In this document: piece after piece, positions 53,453 to 61,268 of the stretch
Layout: each line of letters opens with the position of its first letter
Numbering within the stretch: the stretch's first letter is position 1
DNA from: Deltaproteobacteria bacterium
GTDB taxonomy: Bacteria; UBA10199; JACPAL01; JACOUP01
Assembly (NCBI GenBank): GCA_016177765.1
Contig: JACOUP010000008.1
Span: 253,021 to 317,020 of the forward strand
Reading direction: 5' to 3'
DNA length: 64,000 bases
Position numbers and translations under genes: made by a program
Notes under the pieces: model-generated
Told to the model about the DNA's origin: nothing
The model's database searches: none
Seen by the model: only the letters and a program-made list of their open reading frames with translations

Positions 53453-53481
53453 CTTATTCAAAAACCATTAGTCCTTGTCAA
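53453..53481 (-). promoter_or_regulatory. Promoter of the ferredoxin-like gene and tatD
   Basis: On the minus strand: TTGACA (53481-53476), 17 bases, AATAAG (53458-53453). The -10 ends 10 bases before the ATG at 53442, with no Shine-Dalgarno between. Confidence 0.45.
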
Positions 53482-53492
53482 GAATCTATAAT

Positions 53493-54365
53493 TTACCAAT
53501 CAATCCGCTGTCGCGATGTATCCGGAATCAAAGTTCCCAAAAAACGGAACAGGGCCGAATGTTTCCGTTCATCAAATTCCCGTTTTGAGACCCGAACCGT
53601 GACCTTCCCCTCATCCGTCCCACGAACAAATTCCACCTTCTCCAGATCAACATAGGAAAGATCCACCGAAAAAAACTTCCGGCGGGCCCCAAAATCACCG
53701 TAGAGTTGGACCTTATCAAAGTCATAGACAACCAGATTATCCCGATGTCTGGCTCTCCGGAGCCGGAAGGAGAAACCGTTCTGAAAAACAAGTTCTTTGG
53801 CCACCTGACACTTCCCCTGTTGCCAGATGGAAAACCCCTTCCCCTCATTCAAAGGGAACCGAACCTCCGGTTTTTCAAAATAAACACGGTAGACCGGCGG
53901 GCGCTGGCGGTCGGTCATGGCCAGTGTCGCCTTCACAATTTCTTTAGGAAAAGCGGGGTCACTAAAAACCCTGGCGGCCAATAACACCTCGGTAATCCCC
54001 GGAGGCGTTACTTCCAGGGGCAGTTTATCCGTAGCCTGTTTCTGGATGAGAAACATCAACTGAAAAAACTGTTCCAGTTTCGTCTTCGGAGGCTGGGCAT
54101 CCACTATCTCCAAAAGGGCCAGGGCCCGGTCGGGTGTTGTCTGCCAAAAGGATCTTCCCTGCTGATCACGAAGCCCCTCCAGTTCCCGGCTCAGGCGCGG
54201 CAGGTCGGCTTTTAAAATAGGGGGGGCAGGGTCCCCCGAACCAGGACAACGCGGATCCTCCCACCAGGGGTGATTCACCCCAGGGTGGTTCACCCGAGGC
54301 CCTGCGGCCCAGACTATCGCCGAGAGGAAAAGCCCCACAACAACACCCAACTTCACTGTTGCCAT
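53493..54365 (-). CDS. Exported orphan protein
   Basis: 290 residues, not recognised. A signal peptide (VKLGVVVGLFLSAIVWAAG) is followed directly by VNHPGVNHPWW, encoded by a tandem copy of the dispersed repeat. It then continues with a helical part (LPRLSRELEGLRDQQGRSFWQ) and a strand-rich C-terminal half (KVQLYGDFGARRKFFSVDLSY). It is probably periplasmic. Confidence 0.65.
   Translation of the reverse strand: MATVKLGVVVGLFLSAIVWAAGPRVNHPGVNHPWWEDPRCPGSGDPAPPILKADLPRLSRELEGLRDQQGRSFWQTTPDRALALLEIVDAQPPKTKLEQFFQLMFLIQKQATDKLPLEVTPPGITEVLLAARVFSDPAFPKEIVKATLAMTDRQRPPVYRVYFEKPEVRFPLNEGKGFSIWQQGKCQVAKELVFQNGFSFRLRRARHRDNLVVYDFDKVQLYGDFGARRKFFSVDLSYVDLEKVEFVRGTDEGKVTVRVSKREFDERKHSALFRFLGTLIPDTSRQRIDW
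54268..54295. repeat. GGGTGAWTCACCC-family repeat, tandem pair
   Basis: Exact GGGTGATTCACCC (54268-54280) and GGGTGGTTCACCC (54283-54295), 15 bp apart. Read on the gene strand in a different frame from most copies, as VNHPGVNHP after the signal peptide. Confidence 0.9.
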
Positions 54366-54396
54366 CTACAGCCCCTTTATATAGTTTTTTCTCCCT

Positions 54397-55833
54397 ATGA
54401 CGTTCTCCGTGAAAGAGCTAGTGGAAAAACACCAGGGAAGAAATCTCGACCTGTTCGCGCAAACCGTCAACCCGCAATTTGTCAGGGTCCTGAGGACAAT
54501 CGGGTTTGATAAGAGCTATCAAAAAGCGGAGGGGTGTACCCTCTTCGATGAAAAAGGAGAAAGCTACCTCGATTTTCTGGCCGGTTACGGCGCCTACAAT
54601 ATCGGGCGCAGTCATCCCACCATCAAAGCGGTTATCAAAGAGGCGCTGGATTTAAACTTGCCGAGCATGGTCCAGATGGATGCCCCGCTTTTGGCCGGCC
54701 TCCTGGCTGAAAAACTGCTCTCCCTGATCCCTCATCTGGACAAGGTCTTCTTTACAAACTCCGGAACAGAAGCGAATGAAGGAGCGATCAAGTTCGCCCG
54801 GGCCGCCACGGGGAGAGAACGGATCCTCCACCTGGATCACTCTTTTCACGGCCTCACGCTGGGGTCGCTTTCGGCGATGGGGAATCCTGAATTCCGCGAC
54901 GGTTTTGGCGAACTCTTGCCGGCCACAGCGATCCCGAGAAATGATCTGGTCCGATTAGAAAAAGAACTGTCCCGAAAAGATGTTGCCGCCTTCCTCGTTG
55001 AAGCGGTCCAGGGAAAAGGGGTGCATCTCCCCGACGACCATTTTCTCCCCGAGGCCCAAAAACTTTGCCGCCAGCATGGGACTCTCTTGATCCTCGATGA
55101 GGTCCAGACAGGGCTGGGACGGACCGGCCGGTGGTTTGCCTTTCAACACTGGGGCCTGGAACCGGATATTGTCACTGTGGCCAAATCGCTCTCCGGCGGT
55201 TTTATCCCGGTCGGGGCGATCCTCTACCGGGATGCGGTCTACAGAAAGATCTTCTCCCGGATGGACCGTTGCGTCGTCCATTCCAACACCTTTGGCAAAA
55301 ACTCTCTCGCCATGGTGGTCGGGTTGGCAACGCTTCAGGTAATCGAAGAAGAAAAGTTGGTTGAAAATGCAGAGAAGCAAGGTGCCCACCTGCTCTCCTC
55401 ACTTCAGAAGGCGATCGGAGGGTATGAAATGGTTCAGGAGGTCCGGGGCAAGGGGTTGATGATGGCGATCGAATTCGGCCCCCCCCGTTCACTCAAGTTG
55501 AAGGTCGGCTGGAAGATGATCCACGCGGCAAACAAAGGACTCTTTGGGCAGATGATCGTTGTCCCTCTCATGAGTAAGCATAGAATACTCACTCAGGTCG
55601 CCGGTCACAATGTCGATATCGTTAAACTCCTCCCTCCACTGATCATCGGTGAAAAAGAGGTCCGGCGGTTTGTCCAGGCGTTTGAAGAGGTGGTGGCTGA
55701 CTGCCATAAATTCCCAGGGGCCGCCTGGGAGGTTGGGATGACTCTGGCCAAGCAGGCCCTCAAAAATAGGTCTCCCTCCACCTCTGTCACCCAAGAAGCT
55801 GGTCTCGAAGAGACAAACCTCCCGTCATCATAA
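54397..55833 (+). CDS. Class III pyridoxal-phosphate aminotransferase
   Basis: 478 residues. It belongs to the acetylornithine/ornithine/putrescine aminotransferase group. The PLP lysine is Lys263 in VAKSLSGGFIPVGA; FTNSGTEANEGAIKFARAATG, LDHSFHGLTLGSLS and ILDEVQTGLGRTG are typical. The C-terminal extension (RFVQAFEEVVADCHKF) is found in enzymes for polyamine or long-chain substrates. The substrate is uncertain. TATATA at 54378-54383 lies close to the start, with no Shine-Dalgarno. It touches the next gene (ATGG overlap). Confidence 0.88.
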   Translation: MTFSVKELVEKHQGRNLDLFAQTVNPQFVRVLRTIGFDKSYQKAEGCTLFDEKGESYLDFLAGYGAYNIGRSHPTIKAVIKEALDLNLPSMVQMDAPLLAGLLAEKLLSLIPHLDKVFFTNSGTEANEGAIKFARAATGRERILHLDHSFHGLTLGSLSAMGNPEFRDGFGELLPATAIPRNDLVRLEKELSRKDVAAFLVEAVQGKGVHLPDDHFLPEAQKLCRQHGTLLILDEVQTGLGRTGRWFAFQHWGLEPDIVTVAKSLSGGFIPVGAILYRDAVYRKIFSRMDRCVVHSNTFGKNSLAMVVGLATLQVIEEEKLVENAEKQGAHLLSSLQKAIGGYEMVQEVRGKGLMMAIEFGPPRSLKLKVGWKMIHAANKGLFGQMIVVPLMSKHRILTQVAGHNVDIVKLLPPLIIGEKEVRRFVQAFEEVVADCHKFPGAAWEVGMTLAKQALKNRSPSTSVTQEAGLEETNLPSS

Positions 55834-56471
55834 TGGCTCGACAAGCTCGCCATGTCCAAACGTCCCTTTTCATCCTTACCCTCATCACCCTGCTCGCCCC
55901 GTTGACCTCCTCGGCCCTCGAAGAAGGAGAGATCCCGGCCGAGCTTGACTTTGACCGGCGCGGTGCGGCGGTCACCCGTTTTGAAATCCCCCTCCTTGGC
56001 GGGGAATATTTCGGCGACAAGATGGACCACTCCTTTATTGTTGGGTCCGGACTCTATGTTCACTTAACTGATGCCCTCTCGTTGGGGGCTGACTTCGGCT
56101 ATTCGCGGGTCAACTACGATCCGAAGGGGGAGTTCGGATCGGCGGTCACCGACAATAATCTTTACCTGACCGGGGGAACCTTTAAGATCGCCCTCCCGGG
56201 GGCCTACCGGAGCGGCAAAAAAATCAGGGAGGTCGATTTTTACACCCTTATTGGAGGAGGGGCGATCCGCATCTCCAACTCCTTCCGCGGGGCCGGGACA
56301 ATCGGCGGGGGGATGAAGATCTACACCGGCGCCCCCTGGTTTTCCTTTATTACGGAGGTTCGGGAATATTTCTTCACTGTACCGACCGCTTCTGGGAGCG
56401 CCTTCGAAACCGATATGGTCCTCCTGTTGGGTCCCTCTTTTCTGATTCCCCCTTGGGTGAATCACCCTTGA
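55833..56471 (+). CDS. Putative outer-membrane beta-barrel protein
   Basis: 212 residues with a signal peptide (TSLFILTLITLLAPLTSSA). The mature part is made of short strands with alternating hydrophobics and many Gly/aromatic residues (LYVHLTDALSLGADFGYSRV, FYTLIGGGAIRISNSF), typical of a small barrel of 8 strands. The last residues PPWVNHP and the TGA stop are encoded by a tandem dispersed repeat, replacing the usual aromatic C-terminal signal. Family not recognised. Confidence 0.65.
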   Translation: MARQARHVQTSLFILTLITLLAPLTSSALEEGEIPAELDFDRRGAAVTRFEIPLLGGEYFGDKMDHSFIVGSGLYVHLTDALSLGADFGYSRVNYDPKGEFGSAVTDNNLYLTGGTFKIALPGAYRSGKKIREVDFYTLIGGGAIRISNSFRGAGTIGGGMKIYTGAPWFSFITEVREYFFTVPTASGSAFETDMVLLLGPSFLIPPWVNHP

Positions 56472-56482
56472 GTGAATCACCC
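56455..56482. repeat. GGGTGAWTCACCC-family repeat, tandem pair at a gene end
   Basis: Exact GGGTGAATCACCC (56455-56467) and GAGTGAATCACCC (56470-56482), 15 bp apart. It provides WVNHP and the TGA stop of the barrel gene. Confidence 0.9.
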
Positions 56483-56506
56483 TTTCCTCCATCCTTAAAA
56501 TAGGAT

Positions 56507-57322
56507 ATGCGGACAGTCGCCATGCCGATCTTCATTTTGTCCGTCGTTGTTATTGCCCTGGGGGGTGTCGTTTTTTTTCTCTGGCAAGCCTTGAGAAAGA
56601 GCCGGAGGGACTGGTTGGCCCTGGAACGCTCTGTTTCCCCGGCCGCCTTTGTCGATGGGATCTTGAAGGAAATCGGGACACCTCTTGGGTTTCTTTCCAG
56701 AGAGATCACCACCATTCGGGACTATGTCTCCTACCTCCAAGAAATGACCCTTCGACTCAAAACAAAAACAACCCTCTCCTCCGAAGAGCTGAAACAACTG
56801 GAACAGTTTAAGGGGAAAGACAGGCTGGAGAGCGTTCTTGCCGATATTGATCCATTATTAGACAAGATGGAAAGGGGAATCCGCGACGGGCAGAGGGGCT
56901 TAACCGAGATCCGCCTGCTCTCCTCAACAAAGGCTGAGGCCGGTGCCCCGGTCTCCTTGCGTGATCTCCTGGAACGGGTCCTGGCCCTCCTCTCCCCCCA
57001 GATGGAGGGAAAGATCCTGATCCACCGGGATTATGAAACCTTGCCCCCCTATCCCATAGCCCCGGGGCCTCTCGCCCAGGCGCTCCGTAATCTCCTGACC
57101 TCTTCCATCGAATCAATGCCGGAGGGGGGGCATCTCTATCTTTGGCTTAAGAAAGGAGACCGGTTCCTAGAAATAGGGGTCAAAAATAGCGGCGAAAAAG
57201 CGGGGCGTTCGTCGGTCATTGATCGGACTGGGGAAATTGTCCGGGAGATTGGCGGTTCCTTCACCCACAAAAAACAAGGGAAGGAGAGTCTTTCTCAAAT
57301 AAGACTCCCCTTCCCCCTCTAA
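56507..57322 (+). CDS. Membrane-anchored degenerate histidine-kinase-like protein
   Basis: 271 residues. One N-terminal membrane helix (FILSVVVIALGGVVFFLW), a coiled-coil stretch (YLQEMTLRLKTKT, SSEELKQLEQF), then a GHKL-like ATPase part (LAQALRNLLTSSIESMPEGG, FLEIGVKNSGEK). The phospho-accepting His box is not recognisable, and the D-x-G-x-G and G-x-G ATP-binding boxes are poor (VKNSGEKAGR). It may be an inactive kinase or an ATP-independent regulator. Confidence 0.6.
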   Translation: MRTVAMPIFILSVVVIALGGVVFFLWQALRKSRRDWLALERSVSPAAFVDGILKEIGTPLGFLSREITTIRDYVSYLQEMTLRLKTKTTLSSEELKQLEQFKGKDRLESVLADIDPLLDKMERGIRDGQRGLTEIRLLSSTKAEAGAPVSLRDLLERVLALLSPQMEGKILIHRDYETLPPYPIAPGPLAQALRNLLTSSIESMPEGGHLYLWLKKGDRFLEIGVKNSGEKAGRSSVIDRTGEIVREIGGSFTHKKQGKESLSQIRLPFPL

Positions 57323-57334
57323 AAATCGCTTCCG

Positions 57335-58996
57335 TTACGGGACCGCCGGTTCCTCCGGGGCGGTAAAACCCATACTCTCGATATCAACCAGATTATTCGT
57401 CACCGCATCCCCTGCGGCAACAGAGGTATTCCCGCTGGGCAGATTCAACGTGTAGCTGAAATCCCCGGCCACCTTGTCACAGGAGTTCGTCGGGGCATAG
57501 GTGATCCTGAGTTTACTGGCATCGGAGACAAAGACCCCGTCGCTGTTTCTGGTAAAACACTGCTTCTGCGCCTTCTTCAAGCCGGTATGGTTGTTCCCGG
57601 GGCCGGCCCAGTTGCAGATCATCTTTGTAATCGTCCCCAAACCACTCGTCGCCGTCACCGGAGGACCAAAGCCGAAATAACCACAACCGCTGGTTGTTCC
57701 ATCGGCCCCTTTTGAGGATTCCACATTCAGGACACGGGTGGCATCATCACCACTCCCGGCCTGCCAAGCGGTCACCAATTTACCGGTACCGTCCGCGAGA
57801 TTGACGTTAAAGACGGTATAGTTCCCGTCGTTGCCCCACCCCTTATCCTTGAGGTTGATCTGACCATCGCTGCCAAAGACGGTAGCCTCTTTGGCAGTCC
57901 CACAAAACTGGGCCCTCCGGACCACCGCTTTGATGACATCCCCGGTCCGGTTATAAACGATCGACTGCCCCTCCGTCATCCCAGAGGTGCCTGAGGAGCA
58001 ACCACCACCCGCGTTAAACCAGGAAGAAGAAAACATCAGTTGCAGGAGTCCTTCATAACTGGTTCCTTGATCATCGAGGGCGATATTCTTGAGCCTGGCC
58101 AACATCGATCCCATAGCATGGGTTCCGGAGATTTCAATCGTGTAGACCGGTCTCCCATTCTTGTCAGCGGCATCCCTGGAGATCGTCACCGTGCTACTGA
58201 GTCCCTTCTTTCCCTTCTTTTCACCGCCTCCTTGAGGAGCGCCGCCACCCCCTGGGGGGGTTCCCTTTTCTTCGCCCCCCTTCTCAGCTCCTTCATCCTT
58301 GTCCACACGGGCAAAGACCTTCTTGGCCGATTCTGAGATATCGACGCTCTTGCCTGGTTCCGGCAAGGCCACCTTGTCAAACTTCGCCTGACAGAGGAAG
58401 GCGGGCAACATCCCTGTCGAGTCGACAAACATCGCCATCGTCGACTTGAGCTCGCTCACAACTGAATTCACCTTGGAGGCGACACAGGCCTCATTCTTTT
58501 TGGAGCTGGACTCCTTCATGATCCCCAAGTCCCCCGAAGGGAGCTGGACATCCCCTGATTCCTGGGCGTTGATGGCATTCGGGTGTTTGTTCACCGTAGC
58601 TGTCGGACCATAACAATCGGCCGACCGGCCGCCAAACTGCTGAAATTTGAAGGTGCAACTCTCTTCACTGGAGGCATCGATAATCTTCTTGGTATCCTTG
58701 GCCGCCTCATCCGGCGGTTTCATTTCGACTTCTTCTGTTGACGATTCCTGTGCCTGGAGGGCGCTCACGGAGGAGGAAGTCGAGGAAGTCGAAGCGGTCG
58801 GCGAGGTCACCGACAACTCGTTGGGGTAGGTCTTCTGGGCCAACGTGTTGGCAACAGCCCCCGTCGATGTCCCATCACCGGTGGCTGTGGTATCGTCAGT
58901 CGTGTCATCACCACCACCGCCACAACCGACCACCGAAAAGACCAACAGGCCAGCCACCAGGGCCAGCCCCCTAACTCCTCTGAGGAGATGAATCAT
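57335..58996 (-). CDS. Large lipoprotein of unknown function
   Basis: 553 residues. The signal ends with SVVGC (Cys25), followed by GGGG and a Thr/Ser-rich linker (about 26-90). A glycine-rich middle (GTPPGGGGAPQGGGEKKGKKG) separates two beta-rich parts. Ten or more cysteines suggest disulphides. It has a good Shine-Dalgarno. No domain recognised; probably displayed on a membrane surface. Confidence 0.7.
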   Translation of the reverse strand: MIHLLRGVRGLALVAGLLVFSVVGCGGGGDDTTDDTTATGDGTSTGAVANTLAQKTYPNELSVTSPTASTSSTSSSVSALQAQESSTEEVEMKPPDEAAKDTKKIIDASSEESCTFKFQQFGGRSADCYGPTATVNKHPNAINAQESGDVQLPSGDLGIMKESSSKKNEACVASKVNSVVSELKSTMAMFVDSTGMLPAFLCQAKFDKVALPEPGKSVDISESAKKVFARVDKDEGAEKGGEEKGTPPGGGGAPQGGGEKKGKKGLSSTVTISRDAADKNGRPVYTIEISGTHAMGSMLARLKNIALDDQGTSYEGLLQLMFSSSWFNAGGGCSSGTSGMTEGQSIVYNRTGDVIKAVVRRAQFCGTAKEATVFGSDGQINLKDKGWGNDGNYTVFNVNLADGTGKLVTAWQAGSGDDATRVLNVESSKGADGTTSGCGYFGFGPPVTATSGLGTITKMICNWAGPGNNHTGLKKAQKQCFTRNSDGVFVSDASKLRITYAPTNSCDKVAGDFSYTLNLPSGNTSVAAGDAVTNNLVDIESMGFTAPEEPAVP

Positions 58997-59093
58997 AATA
59001 ATAACCCTCCTTTGTTATCGTTTATATAAATGTAGGAGTAGAATATCACCTTTTTCTGTATCCCACCAAGTAATTTATTACAACTAATTGATA

Positions 59094-59759
59094 TTATGTG
59101 TAATTTTTAACTTCTACGGGTGGGGCTAGCTCAAAAACCTCTAAAAGATGCTCCAAAAAGGTGATCATTTTGGCCTCATTCTTGGCCCTTGCCAAGGCCA
59201 GCCCCTTCTTGACAAACTCGTGGCAGAGCGGTTTCTCCAGGTTCCTCTTCATAAAGGCCTCGACCAGGTGAAAGTCGATATTCTCCGCACTCACCATCCC
59301 CTCAAAGCCCTCCTGGAGAATCTCCTTGAACAAGGTCACCGCCTTCTTTCGGTCCCCCTTCCGGAGGCAGGCAAGCCCCATCGTTGTCCTCGCCTGGTGT
59401 TCAAAAGAGGGGGAGCCTTTGGCCAGTTTCAGGACCTCCTTGGCCTTTTTGAGGGCGGTGTCATACTGGGCAAATTCATCGATCAAGAAACGGGCCGAGA
59501 TAATCTTGAGGGCCGGGTCCCCCGGCATCAGTCGTTCCGCTTGTTCATACTCGCGCCAGGCCGCCTTCGCCTCCCCTTTTACCCTGTAGAGAAATCCCAG
59601 TACCGAATGAAGAAGGGCCGTCTCCATCGGGGGGCTTGTCTCCGAAATCTCTTTTCTGAGGAGTTCTTCGGCCTCTGCCAATCTCTTTTCCTTGATCAGT
59701 CCAAAGGCCTGGTAGATCTCCTGCTGGACTTTTGGGCCTTGTTCAGCCGCGATGGACAT
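59094..59759 (-). CDS. TPR-like helical repeat protein
   Basis: 221 residues, all helical, with TPR-like units: AFGLIKEKRLAEAEELLRKE, LGFLYRVKGEAKAAWREYEQ, LACLRKGDRKKAVTLFKEIL. There is no signal peptide. It is the last gene of the ftsK-lolA-comF-suhB operon, overlapping suhB by 17 bases. Partner unknown. Confidence 0.75.
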   Translation of the reverse strand: MSIAAEQGPKVQQEIYQAFGLIKEKRLAEAEELLRKEISETSPPMETALLHSVLGFLYRVKGEAKAAWREYEQAERLMPGDPALKIISARFLIDEFAQYDTALKKAKEVLKLAKGSPSFEHQARTTMGLACLRKGDRKKAVTLFKEILQEGFEGMVSAENIDFHLVEAFMKRNLEKPLCHEFVKKGLALARAKNEAKMITFLEHLLEVFELAPPVEVKNYT

Positions 59760-60540
59760 CCTTTAACACTTTTACCATTTCTTGATGGATCCGTCCATTA
59801 GAAGCTAAGATCTCCTTGGCCTGAAGGTCGAAGAGCCCTCCCTCAAAACCGGTCACCTCACCCCCCGCCTCTTTCAGAAGGAGGGTGCCAGCCGCCACAT
59901 CCCAGGGCCAGAGACCGGTTTCCCAAAAACCGTCAAAACGCCCTGCCGCAATATAGGCCAGGTCGACCGCCGCCACCCCATCCCGCCGCACCGCCTGAGC
60001 CGTCACCAAAAAACCCTCAAATTGGGCGAGGCTCCGTTTGTAAATCTCTCCGATATTATAGGCAAACCCGGTTGCCAGAAGGGCCCTTTTCAAAGGAGCT
60101 GTCCGCGAGACCCGAATCCTTCGACCATTCAGCCAGGCCCCCTTCCCCTTTTCGGCAAAAAAGAATTCCCTTAAATTGGGCTCATAGACCACCCCCAAAA
60201 TGACCTCTCCCCGATAGGTGAGCCCGACGGTATGGCAAAATAGGGGATAGCCATGGGCGTAATTCGTTGTCCCATCCAGAGGGTCAATGACCCAACAATA
60301 ATCGGAGCGAGCGTCACTTCGTCCTGATTCTTCGGCAAGGATTTCATGATCCGGAAAGTTTTTGAGGATCTCCCCTACAACCTTTTTCTCGCAGGCGACA
60401 TCCACCTCCGTCACCAGATTGATCTCCCCCTTGAAACGGATTCTGTGTTTTTTACCAAAATGCCTCATCTGGATGGCGCCCGCCTCCAGCGCTATCTTCC
60501 GGATCACCCGCCTCATCTTTTCCGTGACCGGACTTCTCAT
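59743..60540 (-). CDS. suhB: Inositol-1-monophosphatase (SuhB family)
   Basis: 265 residues. It has the Mg-dependent phosphatase motifs EESG, DPLDGTTNYAHGYP and WDVAAGTLLLKEAGG. SuhB dephosphorylates inositol phosphates and in some bacteria also takes part in rRNA transcription antitermination. The ATG overlaps the comF stop by 4 bases. Confidence 0.94.
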   Translation of the reverse strand: MRSPVTEKMRRVIRKIALEAGAIQMRHFGKKHRIRFKGEINLVTEVDVACEKKVVGEILKNFPDHEILAEESGRSDARSDYCWVIDPLDGTTNYAHGYPLFCHTVGLTYRGEVILGVVYEPNLREFFFAEKGKGAWLNGRRIRVSRTAPLKRALLATGFAYNIGEIYKRSLAQFEGFLVTAQAVRRDGVAAVDLAYIAAGRFDGFWETGLWPWDVAAGTLLLKEAGGEVTGFEGGLFDLQAKEILASNGRIHQEMVKVLKDVHRG

Positions 60541-61268
60541 GGAGTCCTCGCCAATGTCACAAAAGAAACCGCCTCCGCCCCCTCTTTCTTCAAGAGGCGG
60601 GAGGCCTCGGAGAGTGTCGCCCCGGTGGTATAAACATCATCCACAAGAAGCACCCTTTTTCCCTTCAAGGCCTCTTTCTTTCCTGGAGAAATGTAAAATG
60701 CCCTCTTCACATTCTTCAGCCGCTCTTCACGGCTCAAGCCGACCTGGGCCGCGCCCCCTTCCTGACGCCATAACAAAAAGGGATCGACCGGTTTCGCAAA
60801 AATTCGAGAAAGCCCTTTGGCCAACACCCAGGATGGGTTGAACCCCCTCTGGCACAACCGTGAAGGGGCGAGGGGGATTGGAACAATTTTGTCAAAAGCC
60901 GTTTCCTGCCAAAAGGAGGGAAGTCGTTCCCCCAGAAGAGAAGTCAGAAAAGGGCCAATCCCCTCCTTCTGATCATATTTCCACCGCCGGATCAGGGCGA
61001 GTAAGGACCCTTGATAAAAACCAGCTGAAAAGCCGGCATCAAAACCCCTCTTTTTCCCTTCCCTTTCACAAACAGGGCAAAAATGGGGAATCCCCTCCCT
61101 CCCGGTAAACGATTCTCCGCATAACGGGCAGGTCGGTGGCTGGATCCACTGGAGGGACCTCTGGCAATCGAAACAGAGCTTTATAGAGAAGCTGGTGCGA
61201 GGCAGGATAGACACAGAACAGGCGAGACATCGCGGAGGAAAGAAGAGAGAGAGGAATGCCGATGTCAT
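60537..61268 (-). CDS. comF: ComF-family phosphoribosyltransferase-like protein
   Basis: 243 residues. An N-terminal zinc-finger region (CLAC, CPLCGESF, FCPVCE) and a C-terminal phosphoribosyltransferase fold with RVLLVDDVYTTGATLSEA. ComF proteins are needed for DNA uptake and replication restart in some bacteria. It adjoins lolA with no gap. Confidence 0.93.
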   Translation of the reverse strand: MTSAFLSLFFPPRCLACSVSILPRTSFSIKLCFDCQRSLQWIQPPTCPLCGESFTGREGIPHFCPVCEREGKKRGFDAGFSAGFYQGSLLALIRRWKYDQKEGIGPFLTSLLGERLPSFWQETAFDKIVPIPLAPSRLCQRGFNPSWVLAKGLSRIFAKPVDPFLLWRQEGGAAQVGLSREERLKNVKRAFYISPGKKEALKGKRVLLVDDVYTTGATLSEASRLLKKEGAEAVSFVTLARTP

